This document shows positions 10,465 through 20,643 of a stretch of DNA of 64,000 nucleotides, piece after piece. Source of the stretch: Isoetes taiwanensis (Eukaryota; Streptophyta; Lycopodiopsida; Isoetales; Isoetaceae); NCBI GenBank assembly GCA_021234155.1, contig JAJEKV010000100.1, forward strand, positions 62,001 to 126,000, in the 5' to 3' direction. The notes beneath the pieces are model-generated. The model saw only the letters and a list, made by a program, of their open reading frames with translations. It was not told the DNA's origin and searched no databases. A program made the translations under genes and the position numbers. The first letter of the stretch is position 1. Every line of letters begins with the position of its first letter.

Positions 10465-12244
10465 ATGGCTTCGCGTCCGCGTGGAGTGGATGGAGCAGAG
10501 GAGAGCGAGTTCGGGCTTCAGCGGTGCAGTCCGTCGGCATGTCTTCTGGGAGCGACATGTGAGTCTGCTGTTAGTTCGTCAGGGATGTCGTCTGGGAGTG
10601 TCATCTCTTTATATGCTGTTTATTGGCTGTTGTTGCCACCGGTTTTGAAGTCGCCTTCATACTCTGCTCTGGTGAATTAGTGCTGGGATATCAGGATTTT
10701 GTGGCACCTGTCTCCGTTTTGTCCCTGTCTTGTTGTTTCTGCTGCAGTGGACCTGTGCTTTCGGCTCTGGAATTCTGCAATTCAGGTAACATGTTGAAGA
10801 GGGCAGCTAGATGTAGGAAACAAAGCTTGCCTCCTGAAGCAAAATTCCATTGTGTTGAGGATGCTTTCTCTGTGGGGAATATTGTGGGGATGTCTAAGGG
10901 TAGGGGTAGAGTAGAGGGTGAGAATGAGGGCACCGGCCTGTTGGATGTCAGCCTTACTCTGGGTTATGCTGGGACTGATGTTCCCCTTGCCATGTTTGAC
11001 AAACTTATGGATTTCTTGAAGAGCCAGACTGTTGCTGGGGCTGTGGCCCTTGAGAGGGGATCGGACCTGGATCACTTGCACTGCCAGGGAGTGCTGAGGA
11101 CCACGCTGAAGACGCCTGGCCGGCAGGGATCCTTCACATGTGCAAGGCTCTTAAGAATACAAGGACGCATTGTTTTGAGGGGTTAGTCGGATATTGCTTG
11201 AAGGACTTTGGGAAGGTCCACTTCAAAGTCTGTCTGCACAACGTTACTGACAAACAGATCGAAATGGGGAAAGATCTCTATCTGCTTCATGGTGCAGGTG
11301 ACCTGAAGAGCGTTGTCGTCCTGGATAACAAGAACTTATTGCACAGGGCCCATCATTTTGTTAAATACCATGGCAGGAAGCAGGCTGTCTGCCTCCCTCG
11401 TGTACACCGTATGCTGGATGCTCAGGACTGGAAAGTTCATTCTCTCTAGCCAATAGATCTTTCCTACTAACTGTGCGTTTATATCAGAGCATCGGGTGAA
11501 GGCAGCGTGGAGAATAACTCTTAATCCGTCACAAGCCATGCCTAGTGACGTTCGATGTGTGATATTCAATGTCCCTGCAGGTATGCAACCCGTGGAGCGA
11601 TTGGGTAAGGCACGGAAAAGATACTATGACGATACGTGCAGTCCTGGAGATGCGGATGAGGGTTTCGTGGACATTGTTGAGGAGGAATTCAGGCCTGCGA
11701 TGGAGGGGACGTCCGAGCAACCCGATTACATTCCCTTGAATTCTGCTGATTACACGATGGTTGTTAATTGATGGCATGTTTCATTGTTTCATCTTTGCAA
11801 CATGTTTGCTATGTTTGTATACGTTTAATTGCTGCAGGTTTGGAGTACTGATCTCACATGCATGCAGGGACATGCCTGTGCCATTTGCCTCCTACTGCCC
11901 AGGTGGAGAATGGGCAGCAACAAGTGGTGGAATCCCTCGCACCTCTTGATAGGCCTCCTGAACCTGCATTGCCTGAGGCATCCCCTGTTGAAAATCTGAT
12001 TTTCAGCGCCCTCCCACATCCTGCTGTAGCATCTGCAGATGCAGAGCGTGCTCATGTGGCATCTGAGCTACTGACTAGCGTTGTCAACATAAACACCCTT
12101 GCTGAAACAGTTGCAGCCTCTGTGCGTTTGCTTCGCATGCAGTTAGGCCGTCTTTTTCATGAGCTGGAGGACACCATTGGGACTATGGAGTGGGATGAGG
12201 TTGCGGTCTCGGCGAGGGAAAGGCAAGCACTTAGGAGCATATGA
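10465..12244 (+). pseudogene. HUH (Y1) endonuclease, Replitron-like, copy A
   Basis: The frame starts MASRPRGVD (10465), is interrupted by about 370 bp absent from copy B, and resumes at about 10890 with a Gly/Arg-rich stretch. Conserved parts follow: ALERGSDLDHLHCQGVLR carries the HUH motif as His-Leu-His (about 11080), and GYCLKDFGKVHF (about 11190) carries Y-x-x-K, the single catalytic tyrosine. A C-terminal half (YYDDTCSPGDADEG) ends at 11771. Frameshifts near 11110 and 11430 break the gene. Such enzymes nick one strand and bind the 5' end covalently to start rolling-circle replication. A further exon (11840-12244) gives a Pro/Glu-rich linker and a helical tail ending RERQALRSI. Confidence 0.7.
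11840..12244 (+). CDS. C-terminal exon of HUH element copy A
   Basis: An open stretch after a likely acceptor (CTGCAG at about 11835). It runs through QVENGQQQVVESLAPLD, a Pro-rich segment, then helices with SELLTSVVNINTL and LFHELEDTIGTMEWDEVAV. Copy B has the same exon at about 13360-13730 (minus) with mostly conservative differences and the same frame for long stretches, which suggests selection before the copies decayed. The function of the tail is unknown; it may be an oligomerisation or partner-binding part. Whether it is spliced to the HUH part is an inference from position. Confidence 0.5.
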
Positions 12245-12570
12245 ACTTGGCGCGGGCGTTGTTGCTGCGGGAATGAGGCATATAGACAGGTTCATTCTTA
12301 AGCTCTTGCATATATATTCTGCCTCTAACAAGTGCACAGGCATAGGACAGGCTTGCGAGGAGGCATGCACAGGCACTAAATATTAGAACCAATTGATGTG
12401 AACTGTTGTATGATTGAACTTTGGATAATTTTATGTTGCTGTTTTTTCTGTAGTTGCATTGCATGGTCTGCATGCAGCATGAATTGTGCATTTTGAAAAT
12501 TTAAAAAGCTTTCACTGAAATGTCATTGCATTAGCATTTGTATGTTTGAGCATTTGCATGGGACTAGCCC

Positions 12571-12614
12571 CCTGGCATAATGGGGAGCCCTGTGGGGAGC
12601 TCCATTATGCTAGG
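12571..12614. other. Hairpin directly before tRNA-like structure
   Basis: Left arm 12571-12588 (CCTGGCATAATGGGGAGC) pairs with right arm 12599-12614 (GCTCCATTATGCTAGG), with two unpaired bases and one wobble, around a 10-nt loop. It ends exactly where the tRNA-like fold begins and starts at the junction of the palindrome arm with the loop. Confidence 0.65.
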
Positions 12615-12985
12615 CGAAGCATCATGAGACCGGCTTCTGTCGGCGGGGTTCAAATCCCCGTGCTTCGTTATGTTCTTTGTCACTTTCTTTTTCTGGACAG
12701 CATGACAGATCCTGCAGGGAAGCGTATTCTCCAGCAACAATGGAGCTGTTGTACCATGTGGAGGTTGCGGGGTAGGCTGGTCTGCAACCATATATATGCA
12801 GCAGGTTGACCTCATGGGAATACCGCTTCCTCAACCTTTGGATGACGTGGAAATGGGGGTTTGACTCCATCTTGATTTCTGGTGGATGGCTGTGGTTATT
12901 GGGTTTTAGATATGCTTGGGAATATGCTTTGGATGAATGGATAGGATATAGCGATTATAGGATAGAGCGATTATGTATTATATGC
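12574..12985. other. Loop of the HUH palindrome
   Basis: Single-copy spacer between the two inverted HUH arms. It holds the hairpin and tRNA-like structure above, then a segment (about 12836-12960) with GATGACGTGGAAAT, GGGGTTTGAC and repeated AGCGATTATAGGAT. That segment matches 20160-20300, so it is probably the real 3' tail of copy A, kept only on this side. Confidence 0.6.
12615..12667 (+). ncRNA. 53-nt mini-tRNA-like structure (candidate)
   Basis: A 7-bp perfect acceptor-like stem is formed by CGAAGCA (12615-12621) and TGCTTCG (12661-12667). Inside are an 8-nt linker, a 5-bp arm with a 4-nt loop (12630-12643), and a T arm of 5 bp with the canonical loop TTCAAAT (12644-12660), each directly abutting the next. 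D and anticodon arms are missing. The layout resembles compact tRNA-like RNAs such as mammalian mascRNA, probably by convergence, or a class II tRNA that lost its 5' half. Expression and processing by RNase P or Z are untested. Confidence 0.5.
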
Positions 12986-14807
12986 TAGAGGGCTAATCCC
13001 ATGCAAATGCTCAAACATACAAATGTTAATGCAATGACGTCTCAGTGAAAGCTTTTTAAATTTTCAAAATGCACAATTCATGCTGCATGCACACCATGCA
13101 ATGCAACTACAGAAAAAACAGCAACATAAAATATCCAAAGTCCAATCACACAACAGTTCACATCAATTGGTTGTAATATTTAGTGCATGTGCATGCCTCC
13201 TCGCAAGTCTGTCCTATGCCTGGGCACTTGTTAGAGGCAGAATATATAGGAAGGGAAATGCAAGAGCTTAAGAATGAAACCTGTCTATATGCCTCAATTC
13301 CTGCAGCAGCAACGCCCTCGCCAAGTTCATATGTAAGTGCTTGCCTTTCCCTCGCCGAGACCGCAACCTCATCCCACTCCATAGTCCCAATGGTGTCCTC
13401 CAGCTCATGCAAAAGACGGCCTAATCTTAATGCGACCAAACGCACGTAGGCGCAGAATCGCTTTCAAAGAAGGGTGTTTATGTTGACAACACTAGTCAAT
13501 AGCTCAGATGCCACATCAGCACGCTCTGCATCTGCAGATGCTACAGCAGGATGTGGGAGGCCGCTGGAAATCAGATTTTCAACAGGGGATGCCTCAGGCA
13601 ATGCAGGTTCAGGAGGCCCATCAAGAGGTGCGAGGGATTCCACCACTTGTTGTTGCCCATTCTCCACCTGGGCAGCAGGAGGCAATGGCACAGGCATGTC
13701 CCTGCATGCATGTGAGATCAGTACTCCAAACCTGTAGCAATGAAATGAAACGCTTACAAACATAGCAAACATGTTGCAAAGATGAAACAAAGAAACATGC
13801 CATCAATTAACAGCCATCGTGTAATCAGCAGAATTCAAGGGAATATAATCGGGTTGCTCGGACGTCCCCTCCATCGCAGGCCTAAATTCCTCCTCAACAA
13901 TGTCCACGAAACCCTCATCCGCATCTCCAGGACTGCACGCATCGTCATAGTAACTTTTCCGTGTCTTAACCCAATCGCTCCACGGGTTGCATACCTGCAC
14001 GGACATTGAATAGTACACATCGAACGTCACTGGGCTTGTGACGGATTAAGAGTTATTCTCCACGCTGCCTTCACCCGATGTTCTGATATAAACGCACAGT
14101 TAGTAGGCAAATTCCATTGACTAGAGAGAATGAACTTTCCACTCCTGAGCATCCGGCATACAGTGTACACGAGGGAGGCAGACAACTGCTTCCTGCCATG
14201 GTTTTTAACAAAATGATGGGCCCTGTGCAACAAGTTCTTGTTATCCAATATGACAACGCTCTTCAGGTCACCTGCACCATGAAGCAGATAGAGATCTTTG
14301 CCCATCTCGATCTGCTAGTCAGTAACGTTGTGCAGACAAACTTCGAAGTGGACCTTCCCAAAGTCCTTCAAGCAATATCCGACCAACCCCTCAAAACAAT
14401 GCATCCTTATATTCTTAAGAGCCTTAAGAGCTTTGCACATCAGAAGGATCCCTGCCGGCCATTCACGGCATGAGGCGTCTCAGCGTGGTCCTCAGCACTC
14501 CCTGGCAGTGCAAGTGATCCAGGTCCGATCCCCTCTCAAGGGCCACAGCCCAGCAACAGTCTAGGTCCGATCCCCTCTCAAAGGCCACAGCCCAGCACCA
14601 GTCTGGCTCTTCAAGAAATCCACAAGTTTGTCAAACATGGCAAGGGGGATATCAATCCCAGCATAACCCAGAGTAAGGCTGACATCAGAGTAAGGCTGAC
14701 ATCCAACAGGCCGGTGCCCTCATCCTCACCCTCTACTCTACCCCTACCCTTAGACGTCCGCTCCATATTCCCCACATCCACTCCACGCGGACGCGAAGCC
14801 ATCGCCA
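12986..14807 (-). mobile_element. HUH-endonuclease element, right arm of palindrome (copy B)
   Basis: Inverted copy of 10461-12573. It lacks the 370-bp block present near the start of copy A. It also contains a tandem duplication of about 44 bp (GGTCCGATCCCCTCTCAA and following, about 14520-14610) and an 18-bp tandem repeat near 14672-14702. Outside 14807 the flank is unrelated to the flank of copy A, so homology stops just upstream of the start codon in both arms. Confidence 0.7.
13165..14803 (-). pseudogene. HUH (Y1) endonuclease, Replitron-like, copy B
   Basis: Read from the minus strand it starts MASRPRGVD (14803), continues GRGRVEGEDEGTGLLDVSLTL, and keeps the His-Leu-His motif (LERGSDLDHLHCQ, about 14505-14545) and the tyrosine motif with YCLKD (about 14370). 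The C-terminal half ends at about 13803. The C-terminal exon follows at about 13730-13360 with a break between NINTL and RLGRLLHELED. Internal tandem duplications and frameshifts make it non-functional. Motif retention in both copies supports the HUH assignment. Function would be strand nicking for rolling-circle transposition. Confidence 0.68.
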
Positions 14808-17800
14808 CCACACCCCTTCTAAAAACTACAGACAGAAGACCTAACCCAATCGACCATTGCAATCACAAACCCCATTTACTGACGTCAGCATTATAACATT
14901 TCCGCCTACGAATACACCCCAAAACTTTAGGAAATCTTAGGTTATTGCATGCCCAAACAACAATTGCAAAACTTAATGTTGTGAATGGATAATCTGCAAT
15001 ATTTCTTCTGGGCAAAGATACACACAACACGCCAAAATCAACACCGCTTCAATAAGCCAACCATTTTTTGCAATCAATACCCACTTCAGCCTTCCTCTAG
15101 TGGGCACAAATAGTGGTCTGGAAATACATGGATTTAGATGCAGACCTAAAATAACATAATGCGTTTAAAGCCAATAAATGTGTAATTAAACTTCACCTCA
15201 TGTTGAAGCAAAGCATGGGCTTTAGAACCGGCACACATACCTCAAATGAGAGCAGGGAGATGGATAGGCTAACATTCAATAAAATGTAAGTGAACTTCGC
15301 CTTTCATGTTGTTAAGTACTCTGAATCTTGTAAATAGAAATGAAAGCAAGAATGGCAACAAAAATACATCTAACAACAAAACTTCGGTAAATATACCACT
15401 ATCTAATGTAGAAGACAAACATATCTTTATCTTGCCAATTCTAATGTCTTTTGCTCCTCCTGTCGTTTCTGCAACAACAATCTATAAGAAGCAGTTATCA
15501 AATACTCCTACAGAGACTCTGATATCCTTTGCACCTCTTGTCATTTCTGCGACAGCATTCTACAAGTGGCAATTATGAAATAGTCCTACAGATACTTCTA
15601 CAATTATGACATTGCAAGGATCATATACTTCCCATGCGCATTGCTCATTACGTCTTGCAGTCAAGCTATCCACCACAATCCTGGTCCTTGTCCATTTCCG
15701 CACCCATTTTTGTTTCACCAGGCAAGAGTCCATTTTCCAGACTAAATCCTCTAGCATCCCAACTAGACTCCTATATATGAGCTCAAAATGCTCCAATATT
15801 CCCATCTTAAGGTACTTTTTGTTGCCATCCAATTTTCACTTCCTGCACCATAAAATGTATAGATCATATTCAAGGCCATGATCGAAGGAGAGGAGGAGAC
15901 TTTCCACATATATTCCACTTCTAAATGCTTCTACCGACCAAAAGAAGAAATAAACGAAAAAGAAAGAGAATATTTGGGGCCAAGAGAAGGTCGTCAAGTG
16001 CCGGAACAAAGCCTTATAGAAGTCTGTATCTAAACACATTCCAGTATCTAAAATTTTGCCTGAAATTGTGAAGTTATGTCGCTTAATGAAGAAGCAAAGC
16101 CAAATAGAATAACATTTACAAATATGCTCGATGGAAGAGCGAGGCAGACAAAATCATATTTACAAGTGGTTTGGGAGAATGCATACTTGAGGGCACGTAG
16201 GATAATATATTGAAAGCAGGATGAACATATTGGAATAATGGAATCAAGAATTCTCCGTCTCTTCTATGCTGTTTTTGCCCCGTGTATTAGCCGTCACCCT
16301 TGCATAGTCATTAAGCAATGTGCAATAAAAACAGAACACCTAATTCTCTCTGATATCTTCCAGTTCCATTAGCTTCTCAACACCTCTGGCATTTCTCAAC
16401 ACCTCTAGCATTGCAATGGTGTGACACAATGCTAGACAAAGAAGCAAAGCCAAACAAGTGTAGAGTCTCCCTAAATAACTAGAGCAAGAAATAGTTTACG
16501 GGGAGTAGCAGGCACAATTAAGACAGGACATGTCTGAACTCTATCTGATGCTTGATGAAACACCTGTTTGAACTCCGTTTGATAGTGCAACTCAATGAAA
16601 ATGAATGGAATTTAATCTAAACAAAAAATTGACAACATTTGCATTTTGCATGTAGAAATGTAGCATGTGTTCCACACACGCTTATTAGATAGAAGCAAAC
16701 TTAAGAAATAAGGAGAGTCAATATCCAATGGTATCACGATTAGATGCGCTCTGCATCATATAAAATAAGGCTGGGCCTATCTGAACTCTGCCTATTAATC
16801 AACGGAATTTTTGTCTAAACTTTGACTGATAGCTCAATGGAAAATGTTTGATGCCTGGGAATAGACACATCATAACCAATAGGTTGAAAGAACATGTTGA
16901 ACCAAGACTCTAAGAATGGTCAGAGGCATAGAATTGAAATGCTGAAAAGACTAAGCACACATTGAAAGTTGCATCTCAGTTTCCATGAATCGTTAGAAGT
17001 ATCTCAAACAACGCGGTTTCTCTCCAATAGTCGAAAATTTATTTTGTGCCCTTACCCTTTGCATTGGCCAGAGTTCTCCTCTATGAAAACATCCAGATAT
17101 ACAATGTATGAAGCCTGCAATACGATTATATCATTTATATCTATTCTAGAAGCAGGAAGGAAGCTAAAGTTTTATTACTGTGTAACTTATAAACATTAAC
17201 ACACCAGTGGGGCAGATACGCAAGGAGATTAGTTGATGTTTGCACTAATGACAAAAAAGTTGACATGCAAATGTGAAATTATTGCCCTGCGTGTCCTGTC
17301 CTTGGATTTCTTATATTATTTATTATCTGAATGGTGATTGAATCATATTTATCCCTGGGAATAAGGTATAGGTAGCACACTCTTCATGTATAGGGGAGGA
17401 AAAACAGTTGAAAAGGGATTGAATGGGACTGCATGAACAGAAGAAATGTACGAAACTGACGGAGCGAGCAATTAAAACCTCGTTTAAAATGTGAATCTAT
17501 TCATCAATATTTCAGCAGCCAAATTTGCAAAATGCAGCATGGCTAGACATAGGATTCAAGCTGCCTATAGCATTTAGATCCATTTTCCTTAATGTTATTG
17601 AAGCAGGAGGAAAGCAATTTTCCTGACTAAAATGAACTCCTGCTTATTTGAAATGTGATAAAAGCAAGTATATGAAGCTCCCAATTTGCTAAATGCATTT
17701 TGGCAATTTGCCACGGCATTTTTCAGGATGCATTCTCTCCTCTGGTAACCATGGCATTGAGCTGCTAAAAGCCATATCTATCTATATTCAAGAAAGCAAA

Positions 17801-18050
17801 GAACTCATTCCACCAGTCTATGAAGATTAAGAAATGTTCTTACAACTTTGAACTGTCAGCAAACCAGCATTTAACATACAACGCATCCATCTAGTTCCTC
17901 ACATCTAGCATGCCTTGTTTGCCCATTAGACATACTCAATGTATTAAACAGATCATGCAACATGCACAAAACTATTATGAATCGGTGTTTAAAAAAGACC
18001 AGGCAGCATATGCACTCATCATTACCAATTTTATTAGAAACAGTAAAGTA
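14808..18050. other. AT-rich non-coding stretch
   Basis: No convincing gene. Short frames such as 15306-15578 (+) and 15560-15832 (-) are low-complexity or unrecognised. The segment 15430-15560 holds a short direct repeat around TTTGCTCCTCCTGTCGTTTCTGC. Other mild repeats include CTCAACACCTCTRGCATT twice at about 16376-16410. It may be intron or intergenic sequence. Confidence 0.4.
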
Positions 18051-18052
18051 CC

Positions 18053-18345
18053 TTGTTGCATGCTCACGGGTTTGGACATTTAAACTACCAGCCTCAAGCT
18101 CTCCAGTGGTAGAATCAGTAATCAGCACAGCACAATCAGTCTGAAAAAAGGAAAGGAAGCATCAATTCATGAACATAAAGTCACGGTGTCCTAGAGCATC
18201 AATGACAATATAGTAGTACCTTGTGGTTTCAAACTTCCACAGAGCAATATCGATGGTAATACCACGCTTACGCTCAGCTTTAACTTTGTCATCGATTGGG
18301 GCCAAGGAGGCCAAGCGCTTATTTTCCAGGTATTTCTGATTGAGG
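18053..18345 (-). pseudogene. eEF1A (translation elongation factor 1-alpha) pseudogene fragment
   Basis: On the minus strand, 18345-18171 reads [20 protein letters not shown] and then [10 protein letters not shown], matching the switch region and the DAPGHRDF GTP-binding motif of eEF1A with Pro changed to Leu. After a stop and a short gap, about 18141-18053 reads [18 protein letters not shown] and QTREHA, again in family order. The normal protein is about 447 residues; here only about 90 near the N-terminal GTPase domain remain. Stops and substitutions show a dead copy. eEF1A delivers aminoacyl-tRNA to the ribosome. Confidence 0.85.
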
Positions 18346-18349
18346 ACAA

Positions 18350-19320
18350 GCCTTTACCCTAGATGGAGAAATTCTTAGATCTAAGGCCTGGAATTCATTT
18401 AAGCTGAGGTGGCTTGCTACGTGGATGGCCTAAAAAACCAGAAAATTTTGAGGATTGCTAGAGTTCATGGTAATTTTCCGAACCAAGATTAACTATGTCA
18501 TTGAATGATGACAATTTATGAGGACTAATTCTCGGAGTATTAAATAAAAGAAAAACTACCAAAATACTCTTATAAGTTTTGGTAATTAAATATTACCATA
18601 TTACACTTGGCTCAACTAAGTACATTGTATAGGAATAAAATATGAACAAATTATCACTTTGCCCCTACATATGGTTCCCAAAGACAAGATTAGTAGACGG
18701 AAACATTTGGTATAGTCTTCCACACTCAGAAGAATCTCTAATGAATTGCTCTACATATCCAATCAATGATGTGTTGCTGAACCAAGCAAATCTCTAGTAG
18801 TGTCTCCACTAGCCTTTCTTTATATAATGACATTACCTCTTGCGTATCAACTTCCAAACTTCCACGCCTTTAGAGTAGGCATATCTCTAGCCCTCTAGCA
18901 ACCATGCATTTAGGACTCAGTTAAATGCCCAAACCCGAGCCCAAACCTTTGTCCTAAAAACTTACATGTAACTGAGCAAAACCTAATGAACTCTTATATC
19001 CAAAGTGGTCAAGTAGATTTGGTTAAGGTTTGAAAGCTTCTAAGGTTTGACTAAATGTTATAATCTTTGCCACCTGAACTTTCTTACATTTGATTAACCC
19101 TTTATTTGTATTCTTTTAAGTATTATGTCACTTAATTAGGTTTCCAAAAGGTTGTTGGGGGGTCGTGTAACATAAGATTTTGCAAGGTTTAGCCATGTAT
19201 TCGTATCTAAAAATCGTATTTTGCTGACTCACAAATGTGGGTTTGGTTTGGCAATGGTCGAATGGGGTGTATTGGTGTTTTTGGGCAAGGGTTAATTTTT
19301 AGAAGTTTCCATGCAATTTA
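18350..19320. other. AT-rich gap
   Basis: No gene or clear repeat seen. A long AT-rich stretch between the eEF1A pseudogene and the tail-type element at 19.3 kb. Confidence 0.4.
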
Positions 19321-19658
19321 GGGTTTGCTATTTAGGGAGGGCGGCGTGGATATGGCGGTGGGGTTTCGCCAAAGACCGGATGCAGAAGAAGCAATGACGA
19401 TTGTGAGCAGGTGTCAGCTCTTTTAGTTTCAGCAGAGACCGGATTACTGTTACCAGAAACGGAGTTCTTAAGGAAGGCGGTTCCTGCGGATGATGCCTTC
19501 TTGCTGCACAATGTGGAAAAGCGAGATTGTTGCATGATTTTTCCTGCATCAGAGCGAGATTGTTGCATGATTCTTGTTGCCTCTAGCATGTATCAAGCTC
19601 TGAGGAAGCGGATTCATTGCTTTTCATGGGAAGGCATTGGTACTGCCGTCTCATAGCA

Positions 19659-19675
19659 GGGGGTTCAAATCCCCA
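19659..19675 (+). other. tRNA T-arm-like hairpin 1
   Basis: GGGGG, loop TTCAAAT, CCCC-A, followed by TTCTTATG. It is preceded by a weak CTGC/GCAG arm. It matches the tRNA B-box consensus (GGTTCAAATCC). No complete acceptor stem found. Confidence 0.55.
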
Positions 19676-19834
19676 TTCTTATGGCTGTTTGTTTTGTCCA
19701 TTTTCAGATTCTTATGGCTGGATGTCGTATAGATGAGCATGTGCTTGTGAATGACACAGAGGATTCTGTATGTGTTCTTGCAATTTTTTGTAGTGTTCTT
19801 AAGCAGGTTCCCATTCACATCTGACATTCTGGTG

Positions 19835-19865
19835 CCGATTGAGATCGGTGGGGTTCAAATCCCCA
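19835..19865 (+). other. Variable-arm plus T-arm-like double hairpin 2
   Basis: CCGAT, loop TGAG, ATCGG (19835-19848) is followed directly by TGGGG, loop TTCAAAT, CCCCA (19849-19865). This is the same architecture (5-bp arm with 4-nt loop, then T arm) as at 12630-12660, with different stem bases, so the pairs have co-varied. The 3' strand TTCTTAG follows but no matching 5' acceptor strand is seen. Confidence 0.6.
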
Positions 19866-20415
19866 TTCTTAGATGCAAACATGTGTATGGAAATAAGTTG
19901 TCCTGTTCTATTTTGAAGCGGTGTGTGCATGAGCATGTTCTTCTGTAGTTCAGAGGACGGCTTTGTGGCATGCAAAGGCTTCTTCTTATCTGTTGTTGTG
20001 GTGTGACCAGCTAGTTTTGTAAGTGCAGAGGCTTCTTCAAGAGCTCCTCCTGCACAGCAGCAATGGAGGTTGCAGAGTCTCTTTGGATTACATCTTTGCT
20101 TCTTTCTTACTGTTGTTGTGTATGTACTTGGTTGACTTAAATGGAATACGTTGTAGTGAACCTTAGGATGACGTGGAAATTGGGGTTTGACCCCATCTTG
20201 ACTTGCAAGGGACGGCTGCATTTTGTGCATTGGGAATATCACATGGAATATTCACATAATCAATGGTCGAGATTTAGCGATTATAGGATTTAGCGATTTA
20301 ACTATTTCACACGAAACTCAAGATCTACAAAATTAGCGGCAATAAGAGATATAAAGCTCATTTTCTGGGTTGCCCGAAAGGCAGACCCTTGAAAAGGTAG
20401 GTTGATTGAATATTA

Positions 20416-20643
20416 TTGAATTTGATGCAGAGAGAGGAATTTCTCCGCATTGAACGGTTTAAGGTCAAAGTTTTGTCTACGTTACGTGAGTTATTAGGTG
20501 ATTTGGTTGTCGTTGGTTATTGTGATATGACAGAGCGTCATCTGACCGTCCAATGCGAAGCCCACGGCATTTCATTATTGTCGAAAGAGACGACGAATCG
20601 TGACCAGAAAAAATGGAAACCGATGCATCAGTATAACTTTTGA
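20416..20643 (+). CDS. Unrecognised 75-residue open frame
   Basis: The frame begins MNLMQREEFLRIERFKVK, contains a hydrophobic strand (LLGDLVVVGYCDMTERHL) and ends KKWKPMHQYNF. The composition differs from the surrounding AT-rich DNA: many NCG codons and little codon bias of the kind seen nearby. It has protein-like alternation of helix and strand. I do not recognise a family. It may be an exon, since an exon-like block with AG/GT borders occurs at about 20933-20992 (AEAIATRESRLAAKRPLL). Confidence 0.3.
   Translation: MNLMQREEFLRIERFKVKVLSTLRELLGDLVVVGYCDMTERHLTVQCEAHGISLLSKETTNRDQKKWKPMHQYNF

Larger units (their letters stand above)
10461..12573 (+). mobile_element. HUH-endonuclease element, left arm of palindrome (copy A)
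   Basis: This arm matches the reverse complement of 12986-14807 almost throughout. Homology starts abruptly 4 nt before the ATG at 10465 and ends at about 12573 in CATTTGCATGGGA. The two arms meet tail to tail around a 412-nt loop. It encodes an HUH-type replication endonuclease and a downstream C-terminal exon. The gene content points to Replitron-like rolling-circle transposons, a eukaryotic group with single-tyrosine HUH endonucleases; this is my assignment from motifs, not a search result. Confidence 0.7.
19330..20300 (+). mobile_element. Tail-only relative of the HUH element
   Basis: The segment 20160-20300 (GATGACGTGGAAATTGGGG, TTTGACCCCATCTTGAC, then repeated AGCGATT) matches 12836-12960 in the loop of the HUH palindrome. 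Upstream are two T-arm-like structures (19659-19675 and 19835-19865), as there is one in the loop. No HUH coding part is seen. It is probably a truncated or non-autonomous copy that kept the 3' region. The 5' limit is a guess, set where a run of short GAGACCGGAT repeats begins (about 19370). Confidence 0.5.

Noticed and set aside
12615-12667. Functional tRNA gene
   Set aside because: Only acceptor, short arm and T arm are present; there are no D or anticodon arms and no A box, so it cannot be a normal tRNA.
13464-14030. Plus-strand frames across HUH copy B
   Set aside because: They are antisense to the minus-strand gene that matches copy A.
20416-20643. Bacterial contamination or recent horizontal transfer
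   Set aside because: A composition shift in 230 bp is too little evidence, and the flanks are continuous plant-like DNA.
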